From contig CAXMNC010000237.1 in assembly GCA_964194625.1 (NCBI GenBank), forward strand, positions 62,001 to 126,000: a stretch of DNA of 64,000 bases, read 5' to 3'. The stretch is from SPGG2 sp964194625. GTDB taxonomy: Bacteria > Pseudomonadota > Gammaproteobacteria > Acidiferrobacterales > SPGG2. The notes below the pieces were generated by a model. It did not search any database, was not told the origin of the DNA, and was given only the letters and a program-made list of their open reading frames with translations. Positions 18,632 to 28,333 of this stretch are shown in pieces. Both the position numbers and the translations under genes were made by a program. The first letter of the stretch is position 1. Each line of letters starts with the position of its first letter.

Positions 18632-19390
18632 TCAGTGAACGGCAGCCCGGCAGATTTCAATGAACTCGTTTGCGTCTAGCGAGGCCCCGCCGATAAGGCC
18701 TCCATCGATATCGGTTTCGTTAAACAAGTCGGCGGCATTACTCGCCTTAACGCTGCCCCCGTAGAGCAGACGAATATTCGCCGCAACGTTCTTGTCTCCG
18801 ACCGCCAGTTTGTTTCGGATAAAGTGGTGCACAGCTTGGGCCTGCTGTGGCGTCGCCGTGCGTCCCGTGCCAATGGCCCACACCGGCTCATACGCAACCA
18901 CCGCTTTTACCATAGCTTCGATCCCGTGTTGTTGGAGCACCGCATCGAGTTGACCGTTGACCGTTTTCTCGGTCTCGTCCGCTTCGCGCTGTGCCAGTGT
19001 CTCGCCTACACAGAGAATCGGTGTTAGGTTATTTTCGATGGCAACGCCAAACTTTCGTGCCACGACCGCATCGCTGTCGCCGTAAAGGGCGCGCCGCTCG
19101 GAATGCCCGACGATCGCGTATTTACACCCGTAATCCGTCAACATCGTCGCCGAAACCTCTCCAGTATAGGCGCCGGCAGACTGGGTACTAAGGTTCTGTG
19201 CCCCCAAGATCACACCGCTGCCCACTGCGAGACGTTCGGCCGCCAAAGGGATAAGCACGAACGGCGGACAAACGACCACTTCAATCGAATTCTCCCCGCT
19301 GATGCCCTGCAGTATCCCATCGATCAGCGCCGTCGCTTGCGACCGGCTGCCGTTCATTTTCCAATTTCCTGCCACCAACGGGCGACGCAT
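18632..19390 (-). CDS. tpiA: Triosephosphate isomerase
   Basis: Interconverts dihydroxyacetone phosphate and glyceraldehyde 3-phosphate. From the chosen ATG at 19390 the protein has 252 residues with N9, K11, catalytic H96 (in GHSERR) and catalytic E168 (in AYEPVWAIGTG), plus the LLYGGSVK phosphate loop. An in-frame Met four residues earlier (19402) is possible but not conserved. It lies upstream of secG, as in most Gammaproteobacteria. Confidence 0.97.
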   Translation of the reverse strand: MRRPLVAGNWKMNGSRSQATALIDGILQGISGENSIEVVVCPPFVLIPLAAERLAVGSGVILGAQNLSTQSAGAYTGEVSATMLTDYGCKYAIVGHSERRALYGDSDAVVARKFGVAIENNLTPILCVGETLAQREADETEKTVNGQLDAVLQQHGIEAMVKAVVAYEPVWAIGTGRTATPQQAQAVHHFIRNKLAVGDKNVAANIRLLYGGSVKASNAADLFNETDIDGGLIGGASLDANEFIEICRAAVH

Positions 19391-19502
19391 GGATGTCTCC
19401 AAACATGGTTGCGCTCAGATGCCGGCTAAGCGGGCGCGATGGTACCGGCCACTGTCTGACAAAGCAATTTGCTCGCTTGTCGCATTGCACGTGTGGGGTC
19501 GA

Positions 19503-20885
19503 TTAGGCAGCCTCACGGGCCGCCGATTTTACGGTTTCCGCCAACTGGCGGCTAAGCCGCTCAACGAGCTGTGCATCAGCGCCTTCAACCATTACACGAA
19601 TGACGGGTTCGGTACCGGAAGCGCGCAACAATACCCGCCCCTGGTCGGCCAGTTCATTTTCTGCTTCGCGGACAGCTCGCATCACTTGGCTGGATTGATG
19701 GATATCGAACGGCGGCCGCCCATCGTCCTGGGTTGCTTCGTTGGGCAAGGGAATGGGAACGTTAACGATGGTCTGTGGATAAACCTGCATACCGGCCTTT
19801 AGTTCGGCCAGGCTTTTGCCGCATTCCGTCATGACCGTCAACACCTGCAAGGCGGTGATGATGCCGTCGCCGGTCGTGCTCTTATCGAGACAGATGATGT
19901 GTCCTGACGACTCCCCACCAAGTTCCCAGCCCTCTTCCTGCAAAAGACTGATCACATAGCGATCACCAACGGCGGCACGCTTAAAAGGGATATTGTTCTG
20001 GAAGCAGGCACGTTCAAGTCCAAAATTACTCATGAACGTGCCGACGATACCGCCATTTAGCCGATCGGCAATATGTCGTGCGAATCCGATGATATACAAG
20101 ATCTGATCGCCATCTACACACTGGCCGTTGCTGTCGACCATGATTACACGATCACCATCTCCATCGAGCGCAATCCCAAGGTCGGCGTTTCGCTCGACCA
20201 CAGTCCGCTGTAGCTGCTCAGGATGAGTCGAACCGCATTCGCGGTTAATGTTAAATCCATCAGGCTGATCGGCAATGGCTACCACTTTAGCCCCGAGTTC
20301 GGCGAACACCGCCGGTGCGATGTTGTAGGCAGCGCCATTGGCACAGTCCACGACGATAGTGAGACCGTCTAAGCGCTGTCTGGCCGGGAATGTGCTCTTG
20401 CAAAACTCCACGTAGCGCCCGCCTGCGTCACTGTAGCGTTCTGCCTTACCCAACACGGCCGAATCTACCGTACGCATCGGTTGGCCCATCGCCTCCTCGA
20501 TAGCCATTTCAACCTCATCTGGCAGTTTGCAGCCTGTGGACGAAAAAAACTTGATGCCGTTGTCATGATAAGGATTGTGCGAGGCACTGATGACGATACC
20601 GGCGCGCGCACGCGCGGTGCGCGTCAGATAAGCGATTCCAGGCGTGGGCATGGGCCCCAACAGGCTCACATCAATACCCGCCGCCGACAAGCCTGATTCC
20701 AAGGCAGATTCCAGCAGATAGCCAGAGACGCGGGTGTCTTTACCGATCAATACGCGCCCACCCTCATGACCAGCGCCGAGCACTCGACCGCTGGCCCACC
20801 CCAACTTCAGTACCATCTCCGGCGTAATTGGATCCTGGCCTACGCGACCGCGAATACCGTCAGTCCCAAAATAACGCTTTTTCAT
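19503..20885 (-). CDS. glmM: Phosphoglucosamine mutase
   Basis: Converts glucosamine 6-phosphate to glucosamine 1-phosphate for UDP-GlcNAc, hence peptidoglycan and LPS. 460 residues, a little longer than the usual 445. The phospho-accepting serine is S102 in SASHNP, metal ligands are in DGDGDR (241-246), and the sugar-binding GGESSGH loop and the C-terminal RASGTEPVIRVM phosphate-binding motif are present. It is in the classic ftsH-folP-glmM order. Confidence 0.96.
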   Translation of the reverse strand: MKKRYFGTDGIRGRVGQDPITPEMVLKLGWASGRVLGAGHEGGRVLIGKDTRVSGYLLESALESGLSAAGIDVSLLGPMPTPGIAYLTRTARARAGIVISASHNPYHDNGIKFFSSTGCKLPDEVEMAIEEAMGQPMRTVDSAVLGKAERYSDAGGRYVEFCKSTFPARQRLDGLTIVVDCANGAAYNIAPAVFAELGAKVVAIADQPDGFNINRECGSTHPEQLQRTVVERNADLGIALDGDGDRVIMVDSNGQCVDGDQILYIIGFARHIADRLNGGIVGTFMSNFGLERACFQNNIPFKRAAVGDRYVISLLQEEGWELGGESSGHIICLDKSTTGDGIITALQVLTVMTECGKSLAELKAGMQVYPQTIVNVPIPLPNEATQDDGRPPFDIHQSSQVMRAVREAENELADQGRVLLRASGTEPVIRVMVEGADAQLVERLSRQLAETVKSAAREAA

Positions 20886-20913
20886 CCCGTCTTACGCTTA
20901 AGCGCGGTGATGG

Positions 20914-21738
20914 CTAGGCCGCCCGGTAGACCGCCTCCACCATCCGCACTGCTTCGCGTGTAGCCGCCACATCATGCAGCCTGATAACGCTTGCGCCAGT
21001 GCGCACCGCCAATATGGCAAGGGCCACACTTGCGTGCAATCGTTTATCGACTGGTAATCCAATGGCCTTGCCGATCATAGATTTACGCGACAGCCCCACC
21101 AACACGGGCGCCCCCACCGACTTGAGTTCACTTAGATTACGTAACAACTCTAGATTATGTTCTAGGGTCTTGCCAAAACCAAAACCGGGGTCGATAAGGA
21201 TTTTCTTCTCATCGACACCGGCATCAAGACAGGCCTGCCGACGCGCGCTTAAAAAGTCACGCACTTCCACTACAACGTCCTTGTAGGTTGGGTTCACTTG
21301 CATAGAACGCGGCTCACCTTGCATGTGCATCAAACAGACAGGTACGCCTAGTTCCGCCGCCGTAGCCAAGGCGTTTTCCTCACGCAAGGCTTTTACGTCA
21401 TTGATCATACCAGCGCCGGCCGATACCGCTTCGCGCATGACTTGCGGTTTTGATGTGTCGATCGAAATCGGAATTTCGACCTCTCGTCGCAAAGCTTCGA
21501 TCACGGGTACGACGCGGTCCAACTCTTCTTGTACCGAAACCGCCAATGTGCCCGGACGGGTAGACTCGCCACCGACATCAATGATGTCCGCGCCTTCATC
21601 GGCCATCTTTAAAGCATGGCTGACGGCTTGATCGCGAGACAGAAAGAGACCCCCGTCCGAAAACGAATCGGGGGTCAAGTTTAGAATTCCCATGACTGCC
21701 ACGCGGCCCAGGTCGAGTGGCCGCCCACCGCAGTCCAT
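20914..21738 (-). CDS. folP: Dihydropteroate synthase
   Basis: Condenses p-aminobenzoate with dihydropterin pyrophosphate in folate synthesis; the sulfonamide target. From the ATG at 21738 it has 274 residues with the signature GILNLTPDSFSDGG (about 16-29), the second motif DVGGESTRPG, and the C-terminal IRLHD. The open frame extends upstream to 21846 but that part overlaps the ftsH tail and is not conserved. It begins 16 bases after ftsH and 28 bases before glmM. Confidence 0.96.
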   Translation of the reverse strand: MDCGGRPLDLGRVAVMGILNLTPDSFSDGGLFLSRDQAVSHALKMADEGADIIDVGGESTRPGTLAVSVQEELDRVVPVIEALRREVEIPISIDTSKPQVMREAVSAGAGMINDVKALREENALATAAELGVPVCLMHMQGEPRSMQVNPTYKDVVVEVRDFLSARRQACLDAGVDEKKILIDPGFGFGKTLEHNLELLRNLSELKSVGAPVLVGLSRKSMIGKAIGLPVDKRLHASVALAILAVRTGASVIRLHDVAATREAVRMVEAVYRAA

Positions 21739-21754
21739 AACCCTCGTGCTAGCG

Positions 21755-23665
21755 CTAGTGCTCGCTGGCAGGGTCGCCAATACTCGGCTTTGCTCGTGGT
21801 TTGCGGGTTGATTTCTTAGGCTTAGAACCAGGTTTGCCAGAATCACCGTTCAGACCTTCCGGCGGACGCGGCTTCTTGCCCGCCATGATGTCATCGATCT
21901 GCTCTGCATTCAGTGTTTCCCACTCGAGCAGCAATTTGGCCATGGTTTCAACCTTCGCGCGATTGTCTTCAAGAACCTTACGTGCGCGCGCGTATTGCTC
22001 ATCGATGATACGACTTATCTCTGCGTCGACCAGCTGCGCCGTCGCATCACTTAGATCCTTGTGCGTCATCATGTCACGACCAAGAAACACCTCATGCTCG
22101 CGGTCGCCATACACGCGCGTACCAAGACTATCGCTCATCCCCCACTGTGTGACCATACTTCGTGCTATCTCGGTAGCGCGTTCAAAGTCATTGGCAGCAC
22201 CCGTGGTCATCTGGTTCATGAATATCTCTTCAGCAATACGCCCACCCATGAGTACGGCAACCGAAGCTAGCAACGACTCGCGATCGTGGCTGTAGCGATC
22301 TTCCTCCGGCAACTGCATGGTAACACCGAGTGCGCGCCCACGTGGGATAATGGTCACCTTGTGTACAGGATCGGTGTGAGGCAGCACCTTGGCCACCACC
22401 GTGTGACCGGACTCATGGTAGGCCGTGTTCATACGTTCCTTCTCGGGCATCACAATGGAGCGTCGTTCCGCTCCCATGATCACTTTGTCCTTGGCCTTCT
22501 CAAAATCATCCATATCGACCAAGCGCTTGTTGGCCCGAGCCGCGAAGAGCGCAGCCTCGTTCACCAGATTGGCAAGGTCGGCACCAGAGAAGCCCGGGGT
22601 GGCCCGTGCCAATATGTTCGGCTTAACATCCTCGGCGGTTGGCACATTGCGCATGTGCACCTTAAGAATCAGTTCACGCCCGCGAATGTCTGGTAACGGC
22701 ACAACCACCTGACGATCGAACCGACCGGGACGCAACAAAGCGGGATCAAGTACATCCGGTCGGTTGGTAGCAGCGATAACAATGACACCTTCGTTGCCTT
22801 CAAATCCATCCATTTCAACCAGCAATTGATTCAGGGTCTGCTCGCGCTCGTCGTGGCCGCCGCCCAAACCGGCTCCACGTTGACGGCCGACTGCGTCGAT
22901 TTCATCGATGAAGATAATACAAGGGGCATGCTTCTTGGCCTGATCGAACATGTCGCGCACACGTGATGCACCCACGCCAACAAACATTTCGACAAAGTCA
23001 GAGCCGGATATCGTGAAAAACGGTACCTTGGCCTCGCCAGCGATGGCTCTGGCTAATAGTGTCTTACCGGTTCCCGGGGCGCCGGTCATTAAGACACCCT
23101 TCGGAATGCGGCCGCCGAGTTTTTGAAACTTAGCGGGGTCACACAAGAATTCGACGAGTTCCTGAACTTCTTCCTTGGCCTCTTCTACACCCGCCACATC
23201 TTCGAAGGTAGTCTTGTTTTGGTCTTCGGTGAGCATGCGTGCTTTGCTCTTGCCAAAGCTCATCGCACCACGTCCACCGACGCCACCTTGCATCTGGCGC
23301 ATGAAAAAGATCCATACGCCGATTAGTAGCAGCAACGGAAACCAATTGATAAAGATGGTGAGCAACAGCGATTGTTCGTCTTTGGGTTTGGCGTCGATAG
23401 CCACGCCGTGCGCCAATAGATCGCCAATAAGGCCGGGGTCGGCGGGTGCGTAGGTCTTAAAATTCCCGCCCCCTTTCAAACTTCCCCGAAGGTTGCGACC
23501 TTGAATAGTCACCTTTTCGACCTGGCCCTGCTTGACCTGATCGATGAATTGGGAATATTCGATTTCATTGGATTGCGGCTGTCGCGGACCAAAGTTATTG
23601 AACACTGACATCAACACAACGGCGATGACGAGCCACAACAAGAGATTCTTGGTGAGATTATTCAA
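21755..23665 (-). CDS. ftsH: ATP-dependent zinc metalloprotease FtsH
   Basis: Membrane-anchored AAA+ protease that degrades misfolded membrane proteins and, in many bacteria, sigma32 and LpxC. 636 residues: two membrane helices (about 7-23 and 101-121) around a periplasmic domain, Walker A GAPGTGKT at 195-202, Walker B IIFIDEID at 250-257, and zinc site HESGH at 417-421. The tail is basic and Pro/Lys-rich. The start is a TTG at 23665 preceded by AGAGG; no ATG fits the conserved N-terminus. It lies downstream of rlmE and upstream of folP. Confidence 0.96.
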   Translation of the reverse strand: MNNLTKNLLLWLVIAVVLMSVFNNFGPRQPQSNEIEYSQFIDQVKQGQVEKVTIQGRNLRGSLKGGGNFKTYAPADPGLIGDLLAHGVAIDAKPKDEQSLLLTIFINWFPLLLLIGVWIFFMRQMQGGVGGRGAMSFGKSKARMLTEDQNKTTFEDVAGVEEAKEEVQELVEFLCDPAKFQKLGGRIPKGVLMTGAPGTGKTLLARAIAGEAKVPFFTISGSDFVEMFVGVGASRVRDMFDQAKKHAPCIIFIDEIDAVGRQRGAGLGGGHDEREQTLNQLLVEMDGFEGNEGVIVIAATNRPDVLDPALLRPGRFDRQVVVPLPDIRGRELILKVHMRNVPTAEDVKPNILARATPGFSGADLANLVNEAALFAARANKRLVDMDDFEKAKDKVIMGAERRSIVMPEKERMNTAYHESGHTVVAKVLPHTDPVHKVTIIPRGRALGVTMQLPEEDRYSHDRESLLASVAVLMGGRIAEEIFMNQMTTGAANDFERATEIARSMVTQWGMSDSLGTRVYGDREHEVFLGRDMMTHKDLSDATAQLVDAEISRIIDEQYARARKVLEDNRAKVETMAKLLLEWETLNAEQIDDIMAGKKPRPPEGLNGDSGKPGSKPKKSTRKPRAKPSIGDPASEH

Positions 23666-23807
23666 GCTATACCTCTTTTTGGTAGCAACCCATAGCGGCC
23701 ACAGTAGGCCCGGTCATTTGACTGATTAGACCAGCACCCATACCAGCGTTCTATTGTCCTACGACGATCGGCACGTTACAACTGATCGTCCGTGTCGGCT
23801 TGAAGCT

Positions 23808-24431
23808 TTAGTTGGCCTGAAAACCCTTAGCAAACAGGTAGATCTCGCGACTTTTGGTGCGCGAAGCACGGGGCTTACAGGTCACAAGTCTATCGAACCG
23901 CCGCGCCACTTCGCGCCGCAATTCGTCGGCGCCTTCGCCCTGAAACACTTTAAGCAGGAGCTGTCCGCCCGGCGCCAATACTGTCGCTGCGACTTCCACG
24001 GCAAGCTCCCCAAGTTGTCCTGCCCTGGCCTGGTCGGAGACGCGATCACCACTAATATTGGGGCTCATATCCGATATTACAAGGTCCGCCGACGCGCCGG
24101 ATAGACTCGTTATCAGTAAGTCTAGCACCGCCGAGTCACGAATATCACCGAGCAGGAAATCCACCCCAGGCAACGGGTCCATGGGCAAGATATCCTGGGC
24201 CACGACTCGGCCGCCAGTGCCCACTTTCTGGCGCGCATATTGTGACCAGCCCCCAGGCGAGGCGCCAAGATCAACCACGATCATGTCGCAACGCAGCACT
24301 CGATAACGCTCGTCGATCTCCCGGAGTTTGTAGGCCGCGCGCGAACGATAGCCCTCTTGGCGGGCCCGGCGCACGAACTCATCGTCCGCGTGGTCTCGTA
24401 GCCACTGCTTGCTATGTTTATGCCGGACCAT
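23808..24431 (-). CDS. rlmE: 23S rRNA 2'-O-methyltransferase RlmE (FtsJ)
   Basis: Methylates U2552 of 23S rRNA, a late 50S assembly step. 207 residues. The catalytic K-D-K-E set is recognisable: K in RAAYKL (about 35), D in ISDMSPN (about 119), K in LLLKVFQG, and E near the end in SREIYLF. The SAM site VVDLGASPGGW is at about 52-62. In relatives the order is greA, yhbY, rlmE, ftsH; here no yhbY lies between greA and rlmE. The 142 bases between rlmE and ftsH hold no gene. Confidence 0.96.
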   Translation of the reverse strand: MVRHKHSKQWLRDHADDEFVRRARQEGYRSRAAYKLREIDERYRVLRCDMIVVDLGASPGGWSQYARQKVGTGGRVVAQDILPMDPLPGVDFLLGDIRDSAVLDLLITSLSGASADLVISDMSPNISGDRVSDQARAGQLGELAVEVAATVLAPGGQLLLKVFQGEGADELRREVARRFDRLVTCKPRASRTKSREIYLFAKGFQAN

Positions 24432-24509
24432 GTTTGTAGGTGCCAGGGGGGGATGGGACCTATGAAATCTCTAGCAGCTCTGGCCGTCGCCGACGGTATG
24501 CGGCCGAAC

Positions 24510-24986
24510 TTAGACGTAGCGGACCGTCAAGATTTCGTAAGAGCGCACGCCGTCGGGAACATCGACATCGACAATATCGCCCTCTTCTCGACCGATAAGG
24601 GCGCGCGCGATCGGCGAACTGATCGAGATCTCGCCCTCGGCAATATCAGCTTCCAAATCACCAACGATCTGATACGTGACCTTGCCGCCACCATCGCGAT
24701 CCAACAGACCCACGGTTGCGCCAAATACGACTTTACCGTCAGCATCGAGCGTAGTCGGATCTATGACTTGAGCGCGCCCAAGTTGCCCCTCAAGGTCTTG
24801 AATACGACCCTCGATGAAGCCTTGTTGCTCCTTGGCCGCATGGAATTCCGCGTTCTCCGAAATATCGCCATGGTCTCGCGCTGCCGCGATCTCCTGAATG
24901 ATTCGTGGACGCTCTACCGTCTTCAGCTGATGCAATTGCGCCCGAAGCTTTCGCGCCCCATCTGCCGTGATCGGTATTCTGGTCAT
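24510..24986 (-). CDS. greA: Transcription elongation factor GreA
   Basis: Rescues backtracked RNA polymerase by stimulating transcript cleavage. 158 residues: N-terminal coiled coil (about 1-75) with the acidic tip containing DHGDISENAEFHAAKE (about 41-56), then a C-terminal FKBP-like domain. Its ATG overlaps the carB stop (ATGA), so translation of greA is coupled to carAB, as in Pseudomonas-type carAB-greA operons. Confidence 0.97.
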   Translation of the reverse strand: MTRIPITADGARKLRAQLHQLKTVERPRIIQEIAAARDHGDISENAEFHAAKEQQGFIEGRIQDLEGQLGRAQVIDPTTLDADGKVVFGATVGLLDRDGGGKVTYQIVGDLEADIAEGEISISSPIARALIGREEGDIVDVDVPDGVRSYEILTVRYV

Positions 24987-27900
24987 TGAGCACTCTCTTT
25001 ATGCAAATCCTGCAGACGGTTGATGGTAACTTGTTCTGCGGCGCGGTGCGCTTCGCGAGCGGCGCGGGCTGCTGATAGGGTGGTGTAATAGGTTACCCGA
25101 TGTTGCAGCGCCTCTCTTCGAATGGAGTATGAATCCTCGAGACTCTGTTTGCCCGAGGTTGTATTAACGATTATATCAACCTCATCATTCATAATCATAT
25201 CGACGATATCGGGACGTCCTTCCGACACCTTATTCACCGAACGTACCGGGACACCAGCCGCTTGAAGCACGGCCGCAGTACCACGGGTGGCCAGTATCTC
25301 GAAACCATTCTGGCTGAAATAGCGGGCAACTTCGACTACTGGTTTCTTATCCGGATCTCGCACGCTGATGAGCATACACCCTGCTCGCGGTATCGCGTAG
25401 CCAGCCGCGAACTGCGATTTAGAAAACGCTTCGCCGAAACTTCGACCTGTTCCCATCACCTCACCCGTCGATTTCATCTCAGGCCCGAGAACCGTATCGA
25501 CGCCTGGGAATTTTATGAAGGGAAATACCGCTTCCTTGACGGAATAATAAGGAGGTACTATTTCCGCAACTATGCCCTGATCCTTTAGCGTGCGGCCGAC
25601 CATGCAGCGTGCCGCGATCTTCGCGAGCGGCCGCCCTATCGCCTTAGAAACATAAGGAATAGTACGTGAGGCACGGGGATTCACTTCCAAAACATATACG
25701 TCACCATTCTTCACCGCAAACTGCACGTTCATCAAACCTATTACTTTGAGAGCTTGTGCCAGCTGCACGGTCTGACTTCGCAATTCATTTTGTACTTTCT
25801 TTGAAAGACTGAAAGGAGGGAGCGAACACGCCGAATCGCCGGAATGCACGCCAGCCTCCTCGATATGCTCCATGATGCCGCCTATAACCACCTGTTCGCC
25901 ATCGCTAATGGCATCGACGTCTACCTCGATAGCATCGCTTAAGTATTTGTCCAACAATACAGGCGAGTCCTCCGAGACGCTTACCGCCATACCTACATAC
26001 GTTTCTAGTTCTTCTTGGCTGTGCACAATTTGCATCGCGCGTCCGCCCAACACATATGAGGGCCGCACTACTAAAGGGTAACCGATTCTTTTCGCCAGCG
26101 TTATCGCTTGCTTAAGCGTTCTCGCTGTACCATTAGGTGGTTGTAAGAACCCACGACGTTTCAACAGGCGCTGAAAACGTGCGCGGTCCTCAGCCAAGTC
26201 GATGGAATCGGGACTCGTGCCAACAATTGGAACATCAGCGGCAGCAAGGCCTGCGGCAAGTTTTAACGGTGTCTGCCCGCCATACTGGACGATCACCCCG
26301 GTCGGCCTTTCCACATGAATGATCTCAAGTACATCCTCGAGTGTCAGCGGCTCGAAATAGAGTCGGTCTGATGTGTCGTAATCAGTGGACACCGTCTCTG
26401 GGTTGCAATTGACCATAATTGTTTGATAGCCGTCTTCACGCATTGCAAACGCAGCATGCACACAACAGTAATCAAACTCTATACCTTGGCCGATGCGATT
26501 GGGGCCGCTGCCTAACACCATGATTTTCTCGCGTTCCTCAGGAAGCGCCTCGCACTCTTCGTCGTAAGTGGAATACATATATGCAGTGGTTGCCGCAAAC
26601 TCGGCCGCACAGGAATCGACCCGTTTGTACACCGGGCGCACACCTAGTTTGTGGCGCTGACGACGAAACTTCTCCTCCGTCGTATTTAACAGTGTCGCAA
26701 GTCGTCTATCGGAAAAGCCTTTGGCTTTCCAAGCCCATACCTTGTCGCGGGTAAGCTTATGGCCTGCGTGACAAGCGATATCCCGTTCCATTTCTACGAG
26801 TTCAGACAACTGCGCCAAAAACCAACGATCGATATGCGTCAGCCTATAAATATCGTCCAGTGACATGCCAGCTCGGAAGGCATCCGCGATATACCACAAG
26901 CGGTCCGCCCCCGGCACTCGCAACTCTTGTGTTAGACGTGCGTCGACCTGCTCTGCATCGGCATCAGCATCAAGACATGGCTCGAGACCGTAGTTGCCGA
27001 TTTCGAGACTTCGCAGTGCCTTTTGTAGTGACTCCTGGAACGTACGGCCGATCGCCATGACCTCGCCCACGGACTTCATTTGGGTCGTTAGGCGAGGGTC
27101 GGCTTTCGGGAACTTCTCAAACGTAAAACGCGGTACCTTGGTAACCACATAGTCGATAGTTGGCTCGAATGAAGCCGGTGTCGCGCCATCCGTAATATCG
27201 TTCTTGAGTTCATTGAGCGTATAACCAATGGCCAGCTTGGCAGCGATCTTGGCGATCGGAAAACCGGTTGCCTTTGACGCCAGTGCCGAGGATCGTGATA
27301 CCCGTGGATTCATCTCGACAATGATCATGCGCCCATCGTCTGGATTGATCGCAAATTGTACGTTGGACCCACCAGTATCGACACCGATCTCGCGCAAGCA
27401 CGCGATACTTGCATTTCGCATCAACTGATACTCTTTGTCGGTCAGGGTCTGCGCCGGAGCAACCGTAATAGAATCGCCGGTATGGATCCCCATTGCATCG
27501 AAATTCTCGATAGAACAAATAATGATGCAGTTATCATTACGATCACGGACCACTTCCATTTCGTACTCTTTCCAACCAATAATCGACTCCTCGATGAGCA
27601 ACTCGTTGGTGGGGGATGCATCCATACCACGCTCACAGATACTGACGAATTCCCCTTTGTTGTAGGCAATGCCACCGCCACTACCACCCAAGGTAAATGA
27701 CGGCCGAATAATCACTGGAAAACCGACCATGCCCTGGACCTGATGCGCTGCTTCCATACTATGGGCGATGGCACCACGTACGGTTTCTAGTCCGATCTTC
27801 TGCATCGTCTTTTTGAAAAGCTCCCGGTCCTCCGCCTTGTCGATGGCCGCACGGGTGGCGCCGATCATCTCCACGCCATGTTCTTCGAGTACACCTTGGC

Positions 27901-28210
27901 GATCCAGATCCAGTGCGCAGTTGAGACCTGTTTGTCCACCCATCGTCGGTAACACGGCGTCAGGCTTTTCTTTAGCGATAATCTTGGCAAGCGTGACCCA
28001 GTCGAGGGGTTCGATATAGGTGGCATCGGCGACGTCGGGGTCGGTCATAATCGTGGCTGGATTTGAGTTCGCCAAAATCACTCGATATCCCTCTTCCTTC
28101 AACGCCTTGCACGCCTGTGTGCCTGCATAGTCAAACTCGCATGCTTGGCCGATGATGATCGGTCCCGCACCAATAACGAGAATGCTTTCTATGTCGTTAC
28201 GTTTAGGCAT
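24983..28210 (-). CDS. carB: Carbamoyl-phosphate synthase large subunit
   Basis: Makes carbamoyl phosphate from bicarbonate, ammonia and 2 ATP for arginine and pyrimidine synthesis. 1075 residues from the ATG at 28210, close to the Escherichia coli 1073. It has the two homologous ATP-grasp halves (each opening with a VIGAGP / VLGSGP loop, near residues 12 and 560) and a C-terminal allosteric MGS-like domain. An upstream in-frame Met at 28237 would add nine residues from inside a repeat element and is unlikely. Its start is 59 bases after the carA stop. Confidence 0.97.
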   Translation of the reverse strand: MPKRNDIESILVIGAGPIIIGQACEFDYAGTQACKALKEEGYRVILANSNPATIMTDPDVADATYIEPLDWVTLAKIIAKEKPDAVLPTMGGQTGLNCALDLDRQGVLEEHGVEMIGATRAAIDKAEDRELFKKTMQKIGLETVRGAIAHSMEAAHQVQGMVGFPVIIRPSFTLGGSGGGIAYNKGEFVSICERGMDASPTNELLIEESIIGWKEYEMEVVRDRNDNCIIICSIENFDAMGIHTGDSITVAPAQTLTDKEYQLMRNASIACLREIGVDTGGSNVQFAINPDDGRMIIVEMNPRVSRSSALASKATGFPIAKIAAKLAIGYTLNELKNDITDGATPASFEPTIDYVVTKVPRFTFEKFPKADPRLTTQMKSVGEVMAIGRTFQESLQKALRSLEIGNYGLEPCLDADADAEQVDARLTQELRVPGADRLWYIADAFRAGMSLDDIYRLTHIDRWFLAQLSELVEMERDIACHAGHKLTRDKVWAWKAKGFSDRRLATLLNTTEEKFRRQRHKLGVRPVYKRVDSCAAEFAATTAYMYSTYDEECEALPEEREKIMVLGSGPNRIGQGIEFDYCCVHAAFAMREDGYQTIMVNCNPETVSTDYDTSDRLYFEPLTLEDVLEIIHVERPTGVIVQYGGQTPLKLAAGLAAADVPIVGTSPDSIDLAEDRARFQRLLKRRGFLQPPNGTARTLKQAITLAKRIGYPLVVRPSYVLGGRAMQIVHSQEELETYVGMAVSVSEDSPVLLDKYLSDAIEVDVDAISDGEQVVIGGIMEHIEEAGVHSGDSACSLPPFSLSKKVQNELRSQTVQLAQALKVIGLMNVQFAVKNGDVYVLEVNPRASRTIPYVSKAIGRPLAKIAARCMVGRTLKDQGIVAEIVPPYYSVKEAVFPFIKFPGVDTVLGPEMKSTGEVMGTGRSFGEAFSKSQFAAGYAIPRAGCMLISVRDPDKKPVVEVARYFSQNGFEILATRGTAAVLQAAGVPVRSVNKVSEGRPDIVDMIMNDEVDIIVNTTSGKQSLEDSYSIRREALQHRVTYYTTLSAARAAREAHRAAEQVTINRLQDLHKESAQ

Positions 28211-28223
28211 AAGAATAACTTCA

Positions 28224-28333
28224 GATACAAGTGGCAAGGTCCAAGGTGCAAGTTACGAAAACATCCACGTCACAAGTTTTTGGCTATGCGTTCTTTGCTC
28301 CCTTGCATCTTGTTTCTCGAAACTTGCAGCTGT
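28224..28333. repeat. CAAG-heptad palindromic repeat, copy 1 (carA-carB junction)
   Basis: The left arm has CAAG at 28228, 28235, 28242 and 28249, exactly every 7 bases. The right arm has the reverse complement CTTG at 28302, 28309 and 28323, with a degenerate CTCG at 28316 and a CTG at 28330, again on a 7-base grid. The arms face each other across about 50 bases, so transcripts could fold into a long imperfect hairpin. The right arm lies within the last codons of carA. The same design occurs at 38848-38936. Confidence 0.75.

Noticed and set aside
24432..24509. A missing yhbY gene between greA and rlmE
   Set aside because: The 78-base gap is too short for it; its absence is noted but yhbY may be elsewhere in the genome, so no claim is made.
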